A DNA stretch of 12,870 nt, taken from positions 1 to 12,870 of the forward strand of contig JASBZH010000040.1 in assembly GCA_029983555.1 (NCBI GenBank). The letters are read 5' to 3'. Position numbers and translations under genes: made by a program. Source of the DNA: Peptoniphilus sp. Lineage in GTDB: Bacteria > Bacillota > Clostridia > Tissierellales > Peptoniphilaceae. The notes beneath the pieces are model-generated. The model saw only the letters and a list, made by a program, of their open reading frames with translations, did not search any database and had not been told where the DNA came from. Shown here piece by piece: positions 1-6,784 of the stretch (positions are counted from its first letter, which is position 1; every line of letters starts with the position of its first letter).

Positions 1-1274
1 GAACTTGCCATTAAAGCTGGGTCTGCACCGAGCCTTTTGACAATTATTGGCAAGAATGCTCCCATTAAGTTAGACAAAACTACTGTTATAATTACAGTTA
101 GTGTAACTACTAGTGCAACTGATAGACCAGTTTTAACTAAAAAGTAGAGTCTTAAAAAGTTTAAAACACCAAGAGGAATACCAACGAGTAGACCAACTTG
201 AATCTCTTTTTTTACTACGGGGAGTAAATCGTCTGTGTCTACATCGCCCGTTGCAAGTCCACGAATTACCATTGTGGATGATTGAGAACCTGTGTTACCA
301 CCAGTATCTGTAATCATTGGAATAAAGTTTGTTAAAATTAAAAAGTCTGTAATTATCCAATTAAATTTATTTATTATGCCGCCAGTAAATGTGGCAGAAA
401 CCATAAGAATCAGTAGCCAAGGGAGTCTATTTTTGGCAAGATTAATTGGAGACTCGTCGAGATATGATGTATCAGATGGTTCGATGGCAGCCATTCTGTG
501 AAAGTCTTCTGTTGCCTCTTCTTCTATGACATCCATTACATCGTCAAATGTAATTATACCACATAGTCTGTGCTCTTTATCTACAACAGGAAGTGCAAGG
601 TAGCCGTATTTTACAAACTTATCTGCAACTTCTTCTTGGTCATCTAGTGTCTCAACGTAAACAACATCTTCAAGCATTATGTCTTCTATAATTAAATCCT
701 TGTCGCTAATTACAAGTTCTCTTAAAGAGACAAAGCCCAAGAGCTTTTGATATTTATCTTTTACATAACATGTGTAAATTGTTTCCTTATTCATGCCGAC
801 TTTTTTAATGTAGTCTAGTGCCTCTTTTACAGTCATCTCTGGCCTTAGAGCAACATATTCAATTGTCATTATAGAACCGGCAGAATATTCTGGATATTGC
901 AAGAACTGATTAATTAGTTTTCTCTCTTCAGCTGGTGCATTGCCAATAATTCTTGTGACAAGAGTCGCTGGCATCTCTTCTAAAAAGTCAATCCTATCGT
1001 CAAAGTAGAGTTCCTTTGTGATTGCGTCAAGTTCCTTATCCGTCATTGATGCGACAAGTTTTTTTCTTTGCGAGGAGGTCATATGACTAAATACTTCTAT
1101 TGATAAATCTTTCGGCAGCATTCTAAATACTAAAAGCGTCTCTCTTGCATCAAATTCTTCCAGTATTTCTGCCAAGTCCGCTTCGTTTAATTTTGAAACT
1201 TCTTCTTGCAAAGTCAATAAATCTTTCGATTCAATTAACCTTAGCAAGTATTTTTCCATTTCTTCGATGTTCAT
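1..1274 (-). CDS. mgtE: Magnesium transporter MgtE (3' end cut by window edge)
   Basis: Mg2+ channel/transporter of the inner membrane, gated by its own cytosolic domains. I translated it by hand from the ATG at 1274; the frame stays open to the window edge (424 residues, family about 450), so roughly the last 25-30 residues, including the final helix, are missing. Visible parts: helical MgtE N domain (about residues 20-128), paired CBS domains (about 130-255, including the SAGSIMT and LALPVVD segments), a connecting helix, and the membrane domain from about 285. The family signature ITDTGGNTGSQSSTMVIRGL (residues 321-340) and the GAFLPIIVKRLGADPALM segment near the cut are diagnostic. A strong AGGAGG site precedes the start. 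No M-box riboswitch fits: only about 100 bases separate it from the next gene upstream, and these hold just a simple hairpin. Confidence 0.96.
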   Translation of the reverse strand, partial: MNIEEMEKYLLRLIESKDLLTLQEEVSKLNEADLAEILEEFDARETLLVFRMLPKDLSIEVFSHMTSSQRKKLVASMTDKELDAITKELYFDDRIDFLEEMPATLVTRIIGNAPAEERKLINQFLQYPEYSAGSIMTIEYVALRPEMTVKEALDYIKKVGMNKETIYTCYVKDKYQKLLGFVSLRELVISDKDLIIEDIMLEDVVYVETLDDQEEVADKFVKYGYLALPVVDKEHRLCGIITFDDVMDVIEEEATEDFHRMAAIEPSDTSYLDESPINLAKNRLPWLLILMVSATFTGGIINKFNWIITDFLILTNFIPMITDTGGNTGSQSSTMVIRGLATGDVDTDDLLPVVKKEIQVGLLVGIPLGVLNFLRLYFLVKTGLSVALVVTLTVIITVVLSNLMGAFLPIIVKRLGADPALMAS

Positions 1275-1310
1275 AATATTCCTCCTCTACATATATATTT
1301 TAACTTGAAA

Positions 1311-1341
1311 ACAGGGTTTACAGAAAAACTGTAAGCCCTGT
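1311..1341 (-). terminator. Hairpin between the upstream operon and mgtE; terminator or leader stem-loop
   Basis: A 12-base-pair stem (arms 1312-1323 and 1329-1340, with one G-T mispair that is a wobble in RNA, plus a closing A-T pair) around a five-base A/T loop. On the minus strand the stem is followed by TTTTC, a short T run. It lies after the stop codon of the 93-residue gene and before the mgtE ribosome binding site, so it could end the GNAT-to-membrane-protein operon. On the plus strand it is followed by TATATTTTTT, but no plus-strand gene needs it. A -10 box just upstream (1351-1356) makes a leader stem-loop for mgtE a second reading. Confidence 0.6.
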
Positions 1342-1350
1342 ATATTTTTT

Positions 1351-1359
1351 ATTATAACA
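1351..1359 (-). promoter_or_regulatory. Candidate extended -10 promoter for mgtE
   Basis: The minus strand reads TGTTATAAT, an extended -10 with a perfect TATAAT. The -35 position is weak (TTAGTA at 17-base spacing). The start point would be near 1344, so an mgtE transcript would begin with the hairpin at 1341-1311. An alternative TAAAAT at 1302-1297 lies beyond the hairpin but has no recognisable -35. Confidence 0.45.
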
Positions 1360-1379
1360 CATAAAGATTTATTTACTAA

Positions 1380-1661
1380 CTAAATTCTGCCCGCGCTTTT
1401 AAAAATATAGTAAAGAGTTGCGGCCACTGCATACATTACAATTAGAGCGATGCTAAGAGTTTTGTTCTTGTCAATTATGCTCATTATAAGTGCGACTATT
1501 GCGGCAATTATTATCATGACAATTTGTGCCATAATAATTGTTTCATTTCTCGCTCCTCCAGAAGTTCTAAGATATTGATTTAATAGTACTAAGACCATTA
1601 TTATTGTCACGAGAACTATTAGAAGCTTTTCGAGAATTTTTAAAACTTTTTTCTTATTCAT
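1380..1661 (-). CDS. Unrecognised small membrane protein, three predicted helices
   Basis: I do not recognise a family. The 93-residue product begins with a lysine-rich stretch (MNKKKVLK) and has three hydrophobic segments at about residues 10-28, 41-63 and 67-87, separated by short polar turns (LRTSGGARNE and DKNKT); it ends in a short basic tail. This is the look of a small integral membrane protein. Its ATG lies inside the end of the aminotransferase gene, with ATGAATAA shared by the two, so translation is probably coupled. AGGAG at 1675-1679 is 13 bases upstream, rather far, which also favours coupling. It is the last gene before the hairpin at 1311-1341. That it is a real gene is supported by the hydrophobic pattern and operon position; its function is unknown. 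Confidence 0.72.
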   Translation of the reverse strand: MNKKKVLKILEKLLIVLVTIIMVLVLLNQYLRTSGGARNETIIMAQIVMIIIAAIVALIMSIIDKNKTLSIALIVMYAVAATLYYIFKSAGRI

Positions 1662-2850
1662 TTCTAGAGTTATACTCCTTTAGACCCTCTCTTAAGATTC
1701 TCATGCACTTTTTAATTTTATCATTATCCAGTACAAAAGCGAGTCTCACCATATTTTTGCCGTCTTCTGGATTTTTAAAAAATCCACTCGCAGGAGCTAC
1801 CATTAAAGTTTCACCGTCTATGTCAAAACTTTCAAGTAGCCACTTTGCAAAGTCTTCTGAATCTTTTACAGGAAGAGTTGGCATGATGTAGAAAGCTCCC
1901 TTTGGCTTTTCAACTTGAACTCCTGGAATCTTATTTAATTCTTCATAGATTGTGTCGCGTCTAGATTTATATTCCTCATTTACTCTTTTAAAATAGCTAT
2001 CAGTCTCTTCATATAATTTTGATGCAGCAATTTGTTCAAGAGTTGCAACTGCAAGTCTTGAAGTTGTAAGTTTATCCATTGCAGCCATAAATTCTTTATT
2101 CTTACTTGCAATTGATCCAATCCTTGCGCCGCAAGCTGCAAATCTTTTGGATATTGAATCGACAAGTATTAATCTATCTTCAATTCCTTCAAGTTCTCCA
2201 AAGGAAATAAATTCATTGCCGTCGTAGATAAACTCTCTATATACTTCGTCTGCTATTATAAATAAATTATTTTCTATTGCAACTTCACAGATTCTATCTA
2301 GTTCTTCTCTCGAGTACATTGCTCCAGTTGGATTAGTTGGATTTGAAATTAATATGGCAACAGATTTATCTGTAACAGATTTTTCGATAGTTTCCTTGTC
2401 TGGAATTTTAAAACCGTCTTTAGGACTTGTCTTAAAAGTTTCGATATTTACATTTAGTTGTTGAAAAACTGTGTTGTAATTTGTGTAGAAGGGATCTGTC
2501 GTTATAATCTCGTCGTCATAGTCTGCGACTGCCTCTACTGCAAATAAAATTGCCTCACTAGCTCCACTTGTTATTATTATATCTTCGGGAGAATATTTTA
2601 TGTTTCTGTCGTTGTAATATTTTGAAACTGCGTTTCTAAGTTCTTTTATTCCTTCAGAAGGCGCATAGGGAAGAGCTCCCTTTTTTACATTTTTAAATGA
2701 TTCGAAATATATGTCTGGAACTTCAATATCAGGTGCTCCGATATTTAAGTGGTAGATTTTTTTTCCATTTTCTTCAGCTTTTTTTGCTACTGGAGTTAGC
2801 TTTCTTATTGCCGAATATTCAACTCTTTGTACTCTTTGTGATATTTTCAT
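1654..2850 (-). CDS. Class I/II pyridoxal-phosphate aminotransferase (aspartate aminotransferase-like)
   Basis: Cytosolic PLP enzyme that moves an amino group between an amino acid and a 2-oxo acid. The 398 residues match the usual length of the AspB-like group. Fold type I landmarks appear in order: TSGASEA for cofactor phosphate contact (residues 94-100), SNPTNPTG (169-176), ADEVYREF with Asp201 and Tyr204 (200-207), SISKR with the Schiff-base lysine Lys235 (232-236), and the substrate-carboxylate arginine in MVRLAF (Arg369). The exact substrate cannot be read from sequence; aspartate, aromatic or alanine-type activity are all possible, so no symbol is given. The ribosome binding site is GGGGGA, overlapping the stop codon of the helicase loader gene 9 bp upstream. 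Its end overlaps the start of the small membrane protein gene. Confidence 0.93.
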   Translation of the reverse strand: MKISQRVQRVEYSAIRKLTPVAKKAEENGKKIYHLNIGAPDIEVPDIYFESFKNVKKGALPYAPSEGIKELRNAVSKYYNDRNIKYSPEDIIITSGASEAILFAVEAVADYDDEIITTDPFYTNYNTVFQQLNVNIETFKTSPKDGFKIPDKETIEKSVTDKSVAILISNPTNPTGAMYSREELDRICEVAIENNLFIIADEVYREFIYDGNEFISFGELEGIEDRLILVDSISKRFAACGARIGSIASKNKEFMAAMDKLTTSRLAVATLEQIAASKLYEETDSYFKRVNEEYKSRRDTIYEELNKIPGVQVEKPKGAFYIMPTLPVKDSEDFAKWLLESFDIDGETLMVAPASGFFKNPEDGKNMVRLAFVLDNDKIKKCMRILREGLKEYNSRNE

Positions 2851-2859
2851 TTTTTCCCC

Positions 2860-3819
2860 CTATTGCCATCTTAAATCTTCACCAAAAAATCTTATTGGAA
2901 CAAATTTTTGAAATACTCTCGAGAAAACTCTATCTGTATAAGTATTTGAAAGTTCCTTTGGAGATAAATTAGTAGATATAAGTGTTTTTTTGCCACGCAA
3001 AAGTCTTGTATTAATGATATTAAAAATTTCTGAATTTGTAAAGCTTGTAACGAGCTCTATCCCCAAATCATCGACGATTAAAAGGTCTGCGTTAAAGTAT
3101 AAATTGTATTTATCTTCGTCACCTTTATTTCTAAATTTTCTGTCTTCCAAGGTTTTAACTATTTCATAGGCCGTCTGATAAATTACGATTTTGTCTCTAT
3201 CCATTAGGTCTTTGGCTATGCAGTTTAGCAAAAAAGTTTTTCCCTGACCAGTTGGACCCCAGAAAAGTAGATTTAAATCATTGTCTTTGTCAAAAGTTTC
3301 GATATATTTTTTGGCAATTTTTAAAATTCTCGCCATATTTTCCTTTGGAGACATATTAAATTTTTCATAAGTTTTGTCTGAAAAGACATTTAAATCAAAT
3401 GTATCGAAGTTTTCTTTGTTAAGAACATAAGAAATGGAACTCATATCGTAGAGTTCTTCCACAATTAACTTTTGAAGACACTTGCACTTTTTACCGTCTT
3501 CAGTTATTCCAGTGTCTTTACAAATTTCACAACTATAAATTTCATCTAGGTAATTTTTTGAAAATCCATTTTTTTCAAGAAGTTTTGTCTTTTGGACTTT
3601 TAAATTGTAAATTTCTTCTGAATGCTCAATCGACCTTTCTTCGGAAGGATTTTTGATCTGCTCCATACTCGCCTTAAGTGCGATATTTTTGATTAAAGAG
3701 TCAATTTCTTTAATTTCTGGAATTTTGTCGTAGATTTCTTCGCGCCTTTTTTCTTCTAATATTTTGTTTTTGCGATTTATATCCTCGTAATATTTATTTA
3801 TCTTCGTTCTCAGTTCCAT
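2860..3819 (-). CDS. DnaC/DnaI-like AAA+ helicase loader ATPase
   Basis: ATPase expected to help load the replicative helicase at origins or restarting forks, working with the DnaD-type protein encoded just upstream. An N-terminal helical region leads to a cysteine cluster (CEIC then CKC, about residues 97-114) that probably binds zinc, as in DnaI N-terminal domains. The AAA+ core follows: Walker A GPTGQGKT (about 188-195), Walker B LLIVDDLG (246-253), sensor 1 STNLS (about 282) and the arginine-bearing DRVFSRVF (about 296-303). I chose the ATG at 3819 (319 residues) because AGGTG sits 6 bases before it, the same site used for the DnaD-like gene and yycH; a GTG at 3828 would add three residues. 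It overlaps the upstream gene by 26 bases. It could be named dnaC or dnaI; the family is certain, the symbol is not. Confidence 0.9.
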   Translation of the reverse strand: MELRTKINKYYEDINRKNKILEEKRREEIYDKIPEIKEIDSLIKNIALKASMEQIKNPSEERSIEHSEEIYNLKVQKTKLLEKNGFSKNYLDEIYSCEICKDTGITEDGKKCKCLQKLIVEELYDMSSISYVLNKENFDTFDLNVFSDKTYEKFNMSPKENMARILKIAKKYIETFDKDNDLNLLFWGPTGQGKTFLLNCIAKDLMDRDKIVIYQTAYEIVKTLEDRKFRNKGDEDKYNLYFNADLLIVDDLGIELVTSFTNSEIFNIINTRLLRGKKTLISTNLSPKELSNTYTDRVFSRVFQKFVPIRFFGEDLRWQ

Positions 3820-4810
3820 AATCGACACCTAGTCTCTTAAAGCCTTCGCGCTGCTTTTGCATTGCTACATCTTCTAGCTCGTCATCTGAATATGAGTCTG
3901 TTATCTGCTCAAAATTGTGAAAAGCTGTAGGCTTTCTCTTTCTTTTTTTCTTATCTTTTTCTTCAATTTCTTCTACAGAATTTATGCCGAGTTTTTTCCA
4001 CTCTTTTAAAATCGCATCGACATAATTTACGTTTGGATTTTGGATTCTCGCAGTTCTGTTGCAGGCGGCCAAAACCACATCCATATCAAAGCCAAATTCG
4101 TCAAACCAAGAATTAATTATATTGTAATCAACTTGAGTAAACTGTTTTTTGGAAAGTCCAATATATCTCATGACTTTTTTGTATCTCATGTACTTTATGT
4201 CGTGCTCCATGTAGGACTTCTCAATATCTTCCATCGTTCTTATATTTTCTTTAGACCAGTTTCTCACAATTTGTTCGATATAATTAATTTTATAAATTCC
4301 CTTAACTTCTGTCGCATAGAAAAAAGCCTCTTCAATAAGTTCTGCTGGCATATTGTATGCAGTTATCCAATTTACTATGTCTAGTTTTTTCATTGGAGCA
4401 ATTGGCTCTCTCATTAAAAATTCAACTCTCGTAAGTAGATTTGCGATAGTAGGATTTTCGACTACTTCAGAGTAGCCTTTCTCGTCTTTTTTCTCTTTTT
4501 TAAGATTGTAGACATTTGTTATATATAATTCTTTTAAGTCGACAAACTGAACATTGTAGTTTTTGTCTATATTTACAATCCCCATTTTTTTCCAATACTG
4601 CCAAGCTCTTAAAACATCGGACTCTAATATTCCCAAAAAGTCTGCGATATTCTCGTTATTGTACTCGTTATTATTTTCCTTTGCAAATTTATATCCAAGG
4701 AGATACACTTTTACAAAATCGCCATTGGCGCCTGGCATAAAGTCATTTAAAAAGATATTTGGGATACTAGTTTCTCCCAAATCGTATTTATTATTTTGAA
4801 TTTTAAACAT
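3794..4810 (-). CDS. DnaD-domain replication protein with two DDBH2 domains
   Basis: Primosomal protein of the DnaD/DnaB family, thought to bind DNA and help recruit the helicase loader. The 338-residue product has an N-terminal winged-helix DDBH1-like part (about residues 10-95, with NIADFLGILESDVLRAWQYW) and two DDBH2 repeats. Each repeat ends in the family Y-x3-I-x3-W pattern: YIEQIVRNW (177-185) and YVDAILKEW (263-271). A strongly basic stretch (KKKRKRKP, 287-294) and the tail segment FHNFEQ with YSDDELE (298-313), typical of clostridial DnaD-like proteins, follow. Start: ATG with AAGGTG 6 bases upstream. The gene lies 13 bp after the acetyltransferase gene and overlaps the helicase loader gene, which supports joint action of these two. 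Two DDBH2 copies make it more like the clostridial DnaB/DnaD hybrids than Bacillus DnaD. Confidence 0.9.
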   Translation of the reverse strand: MFKIQNNKYDLGETSIPNIFLNDFMPGANGDFVKVYLLGYKFAKENNNEYNNENIADFLGILESDVLRAWQYWKKMGIVNIDKNYNVQFVDLKELYITNVYNLKKEKKDEKGYSEVVENPTIANLLTRVEFLMREPIAPMKKLDIVNWITAYNMPAELIEEAFFYATEVKGIYKINYIEQIVRNWSKENIRTMEDIEKSYMEHDIKYMRYKKVMRYIGLSKKQFTQVDYNIINSWFDEFGFDMDVVLAACNRTARIQNPNVNYVDAILKEWKKLGINSVEEIEEKDKKKRKRKPTAFHNFEQITDSYSDDELEDVAMQKQREGFKRLGVDYGTENEDK

Positions 4811-4823
4811 TGTTTCACCTTTT

Positions 4824-5384
4824 CTATAAATTGAGCTTCATCTTGTATGCATAAAAAAAAGTTTTATTTAAATATTTTTTAAAATCTTCTTTGTTTTGTA
4901 TATATTCTGGATCGTCTTCACTGAGCTTTCCATTATTAAAAGGCATGAGCCTCTTGCCAATTCTTTTAAAGCCAAGTTTAGTGTATAGGGCAATTGCCCT
5001 CTTGTTAAAAGACGCGACATATAATATTATTTTTTTAAAGCCTGCGTCTTTTAAATCTTTAAAAAATTTTTTTAGCACTCTCTCGCCTATTTTTTGGTTC
5101 ATGTAATTTGGATCGAGGACTATTCCCAAAACTCCAGATCTGTTAATTCTATTTACCTTTTTAATGGAAAGAAATCCAACGACATTTCCGTTTAAAGTTA
5201 TCGCAAAGTATTTAGAAAATGGGGTCTTGGTCTTCCAGTCGTACCAGTCTTTAATCTCACCTTGGGAGTCTTCGCAAAAATTATAGTCTTGGTAGAGTAT
5301 TGACTCGTGCTTTCCCCAATTTTTAAAAGTGTAAACGTCGCTAAGTTTTAAGACTTTATAATCCACCTCATCCAAAGTTTTCAT
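4824..5384 (-). CDS. GNAT-family N-acetyltransferase
   Basis: Cytosolic acetyl-CoA-dependent acetyltransferase; the substrate is unknown. From the ATG at 5384 the product has 186 residues. Visible fold elements: the strand AITLNGNVVGFLSIKKV (61-77), motif A with GIVLDPNYMNQKIGERVL and the acetyl-CoA pyrophosphate loop around Gln97-Gly100, then motif B with ASFNKRAIALYTKLGFK (124-140), the usual N-x-R-A-x-x-x-Y-x-x-x-G-F pattern. A small-molecule or antibiotic-type acceptor cannot be excluded, but nothing points to one. I chose this start over the ATG at 5396, because the bases between are the GGAGG ribosome binding site 5 bases before 5384 and the predicted transcript start lies near 5397. 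It is probably the first gene of the operon running to 1380. Confidence 0.9.
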   Translation of the reverse strand: MKTLDEVDYKVLKLSDVYTFKNWGKHESILYQDYNFCEDSQGEIKDWYDWKTKTPFSKYFAITLNGNVVGFLSIKKVNRINRSGVLGIVLDPNYMNQKIGERVLKKFFKDLKDAGFKKIILYVASFNKRAIALYTKLGFKRIGKRLMPFNNGKLSEDDPEYIQNKEDFKKYLNKTFFYAYKMKLNL

Positions 5385-5403
5385 AAAAACCTCCATAGAA
5401 TTA

Positions 5404-5409
5404 ATTATA
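5404..5409 (-). promoter_or_regulatory. -10 box of the probable acetyltransferase/dnaD/dnaC operon promoter
   Basis: The minus strand has a perfect TATAAT. The -35 hexamer at 17-base spacing is poor (TTTAAG). The start point would be near 5397, giving a leader of only about a dozen bases before the ATG at 5384, just enough to carry the GGAGG site. Confidence 0.5.
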
Positions 5410-5489
5410 TACTATTTTAAAAAACTCTTAAAGATTTTTGTACAATAAAGTATTGAAATAATTGAATTTAAGAAAAAAATTCTTTTCTA

Positions 5490-5520
5490 TTGTTTAATTA
5501 TTTAAGATATATGGTAAAAT
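5490..5520 (+). promoter_or_regulatory. Promoter of the Lrp-type regulator and probably walRK-yycHI
   Basis: TTGTTT at 5490-5495 and TAAAAT at 5515-5520 with TG one base before it (extended -10). The 19-base spacing is long, which the extended -10 may offset. The start point would be near 5527, immediately before the palindrome at 5530-5547. No other promoter was seen between here and walR, so this is the likely source of walRK transcription in this window. Confidence 0.5.
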
Positions 5521-5529
5521 AAAGTAAAC

Positions 5530-5563
5530 CTTTAAATTATTTTAAAGCATAAAGTAAGTATGC
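5530..5563 (+). promoter_or_regulatory. Two adjacent palindromes, possible autoregulatory operator
   Basis: A perfect inverted repeat CTTTAAA-TTAT-TTTAAAG occupies 5530-5547, and a second, GCATA-7 bases-TATGC, occupies 5547-5563. They lie between the predicted start point and the ribosome binding site of the Lrp/AsnC-type gene. Lrp-family proteins often bind AT-rich dyads at their own promoters, so an operator is a reasonable inference. The sites are AT-rich and short, so chance is possible. Confidence 0.35.
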
Positions 5564-5578
5564 TGATGAGGAGATTTT

Positions 5579-6061
5579 ATGAAGAAACACATAAACTTAG
5601 ATGAGATTGATATTAGAATCTTAGAACTTTTACAAGAAAATGGCAGAATGAGCCATGAAGAAATTTCAAAACATTTAAACCTCACAAGACCAGCAATTCA
5701 CAGAAGAATTTATAAAATGGAAGAGGCTGGATATATAACAGGTTATAAAGTTTTAATAGATTGGCAAAAAATTGGCTATAATGTCGACACTTTTGTTTTG
5801 GCAAAGGTAAGTACCAATGATTTTGACAGACTCATATCAGAAATTATGGAAATCAAAGACGAAAACTTTAAGATATTCCAATGCTATAGAGTGACAGGCG
5901 AGCAATGCATAATGTTAAGGATAAAGACTCTAAATACTAGTGACCTCACAAGATTTTATGATATGATTCTTACTATAGATGGAATTGTAGATACAAAAAC
6001 TCTTTTAATTCTTTATTCTGAGAAGGGAAACAACGAGATATTTACTAGAGTTGAAAAATAA
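5579..6061 (+). CDS. Lrp/AsnC-family transcriptional regulator
   Basis: Feast/famine-type DNA-binding regulator, usually an oligomer responding to an amino acid or related small molecule. At 160 residues it has normal family length. An N-terminal AsnC-type helix-turn-helix (residues 5-60) carries LDEIDIRILELLQENGRMS and the recognition helix region LTRPAIHRRIYKMEEAGYI. A RAM ligand/oligomer domain (about 68-148) follows, with CYRVTGEQCIMLRIK and the IDGIVDTKTLLIL strand. The ligand cannot be read from sequence. ATG with GAGGAG 5 bases upstream. The stop codon is only 21 bp before walR with no terminator or promoter between, so it probably shares a transcript with the essential WalRK system, an association worth noting. 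Two palindromes upstream suggest autoregulation. Confidence 0.92.
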   Translation: MKKHINLDEIDIRILELLQENGRMSHEEISKHLNLTRPAIHRRIYKMEEAGYITGYKVLIDWQKIGYNVDTFVLAKVSTNDFDRLISEIMEIKDENFKIFQCYRVTGEQCIMLRIKTLNTSDLTRFYDMILTIDGIVDTKTLLILYSEKGNNEIFTRVEK

Positions 6062-6082
6062 TAGATAAGAAGGAATGATTTA

Positions 6083-6784
6083 ATGGAGGACAAACTACTT
6101 GTTGTCGACGACGAGGTTGCCATTTCTGAAATTATAAAATTTAATTTTGAAAAAGAAGGCTATCTTGTGGACACTGCTGACAATGGAACGGAGGCAATTA
6201 AATTAGTAGAAAAAAATGATTACGATTTGATGCTTCTCGATATTATGATGCCAAAATTAAATGGTTTTGAAACTTTGCGCGAAATAAGAAAATTTTCAAA
6301 TATTGCCGTTATAATGTTAACTGCAAGAGAAGAAGAAGTCGATAAGGTCCTCGGTCTTGAACTTGGAGCAGATGATTATGTCGTCAAACCTTTTTCTATG
6401 AGAGAACTTCTTGCGAGAGTAAAAGCTGTCATAAGAAGGAGCGACTCTGGTGAAAAAAAAGAAGAAAAAGAGATAATGCAGGCAAAGGACCTTGAGATAG
6501 ATCTTGTAAAATACGAAGTGAGAAAGAGGGGCGAAAAGCTTGAGCTCACTCTTCGCGAGTTTGAACTTTTGAGGTATCTCGCTCAGTCTCCCGGCCAAGT
6601 TTTTTCTAGAGAAGAGCTCTTGGAAGAAGTTTGGGAATATGAATATTATGGAGACATAAGAACTGTCGATGTAACTATAAGGCGCCTTCGCGAAAAAATT
6701 GAGGACAAGGACAAAGAATTTAAATACATCAAGACAAAGAGAGGCGTTGGATATTATTTTGATGATTCTGAGGTCAAGGAATAA
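6083..6784 (+). CDS. walR: WalR (YycF) response regulator
   Basis: DNA-binding response regulator of the WalRK two-component system, which in Bacillota adjusts expression of cell-wall hydrolases and is usually essential. The 233 residues hold a receiver domain (1-118) with the acidic pair Asp9/Asp10, phosphoacceptor Asp53 in LLLDIMMP, Thr80 and Lys102 in VVKPF. An OmpR/PhoB-type winged helix follows (about 135-228), with the recognition helix DIRTVDVTIRRLREKIED, nearly identical to that of known WalR proteins, and the GVGYYF wing. That helix, plus walK, yycH and yycI downstream, separates it from PhoB-like relatives. The ribosome binding site AAGGA is about 8 bases before the ATG. Its stop overlaps the walK start by one base (TAATG), so the two are translationally coupled. 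Confidence 0.96.
   Translation: MEDKLLVVDDEVAISEIIKFNFEKEGYLVDTADNGTEAIKLVEKNDYDLMLLDIMMPKLNGFETLREIRKFSNIAVIMLTAREEEVDKVLGLELGADDYVVKPFSMRELLARVKAVIRRSDSGEKKEEKEIMQAKDLEIDLVKYEVRKRGEKLELTLREFELLRYLAQSPGQVFSREELLEEVWEYEYYGDIRTVDVTIRRLREKIEDKDKEFKYIKTKRGVGYYFDDSEVKE

Noticed and set aside
1275..1379. M-box magnesium riboswitch before mgtE
   Set aside because: The space is too short for the roughly 160-base structure, and the only element present is a simple stem-loop.
4040..4384. Open frame of 114 residues on the plus strand
   Set aside because: It is antisense to the DnaD-like gene, which shows clear family motifs; the frame has no recognisable domain or binding site.
5469..5484. AT-only inverted repeat (AAGAA and TTCTT around A residues) in the divergent intergenic region
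   Set aside because: Five-base AT arms are expected by chance at this base composition, and no gene ends here that would need a terminator.
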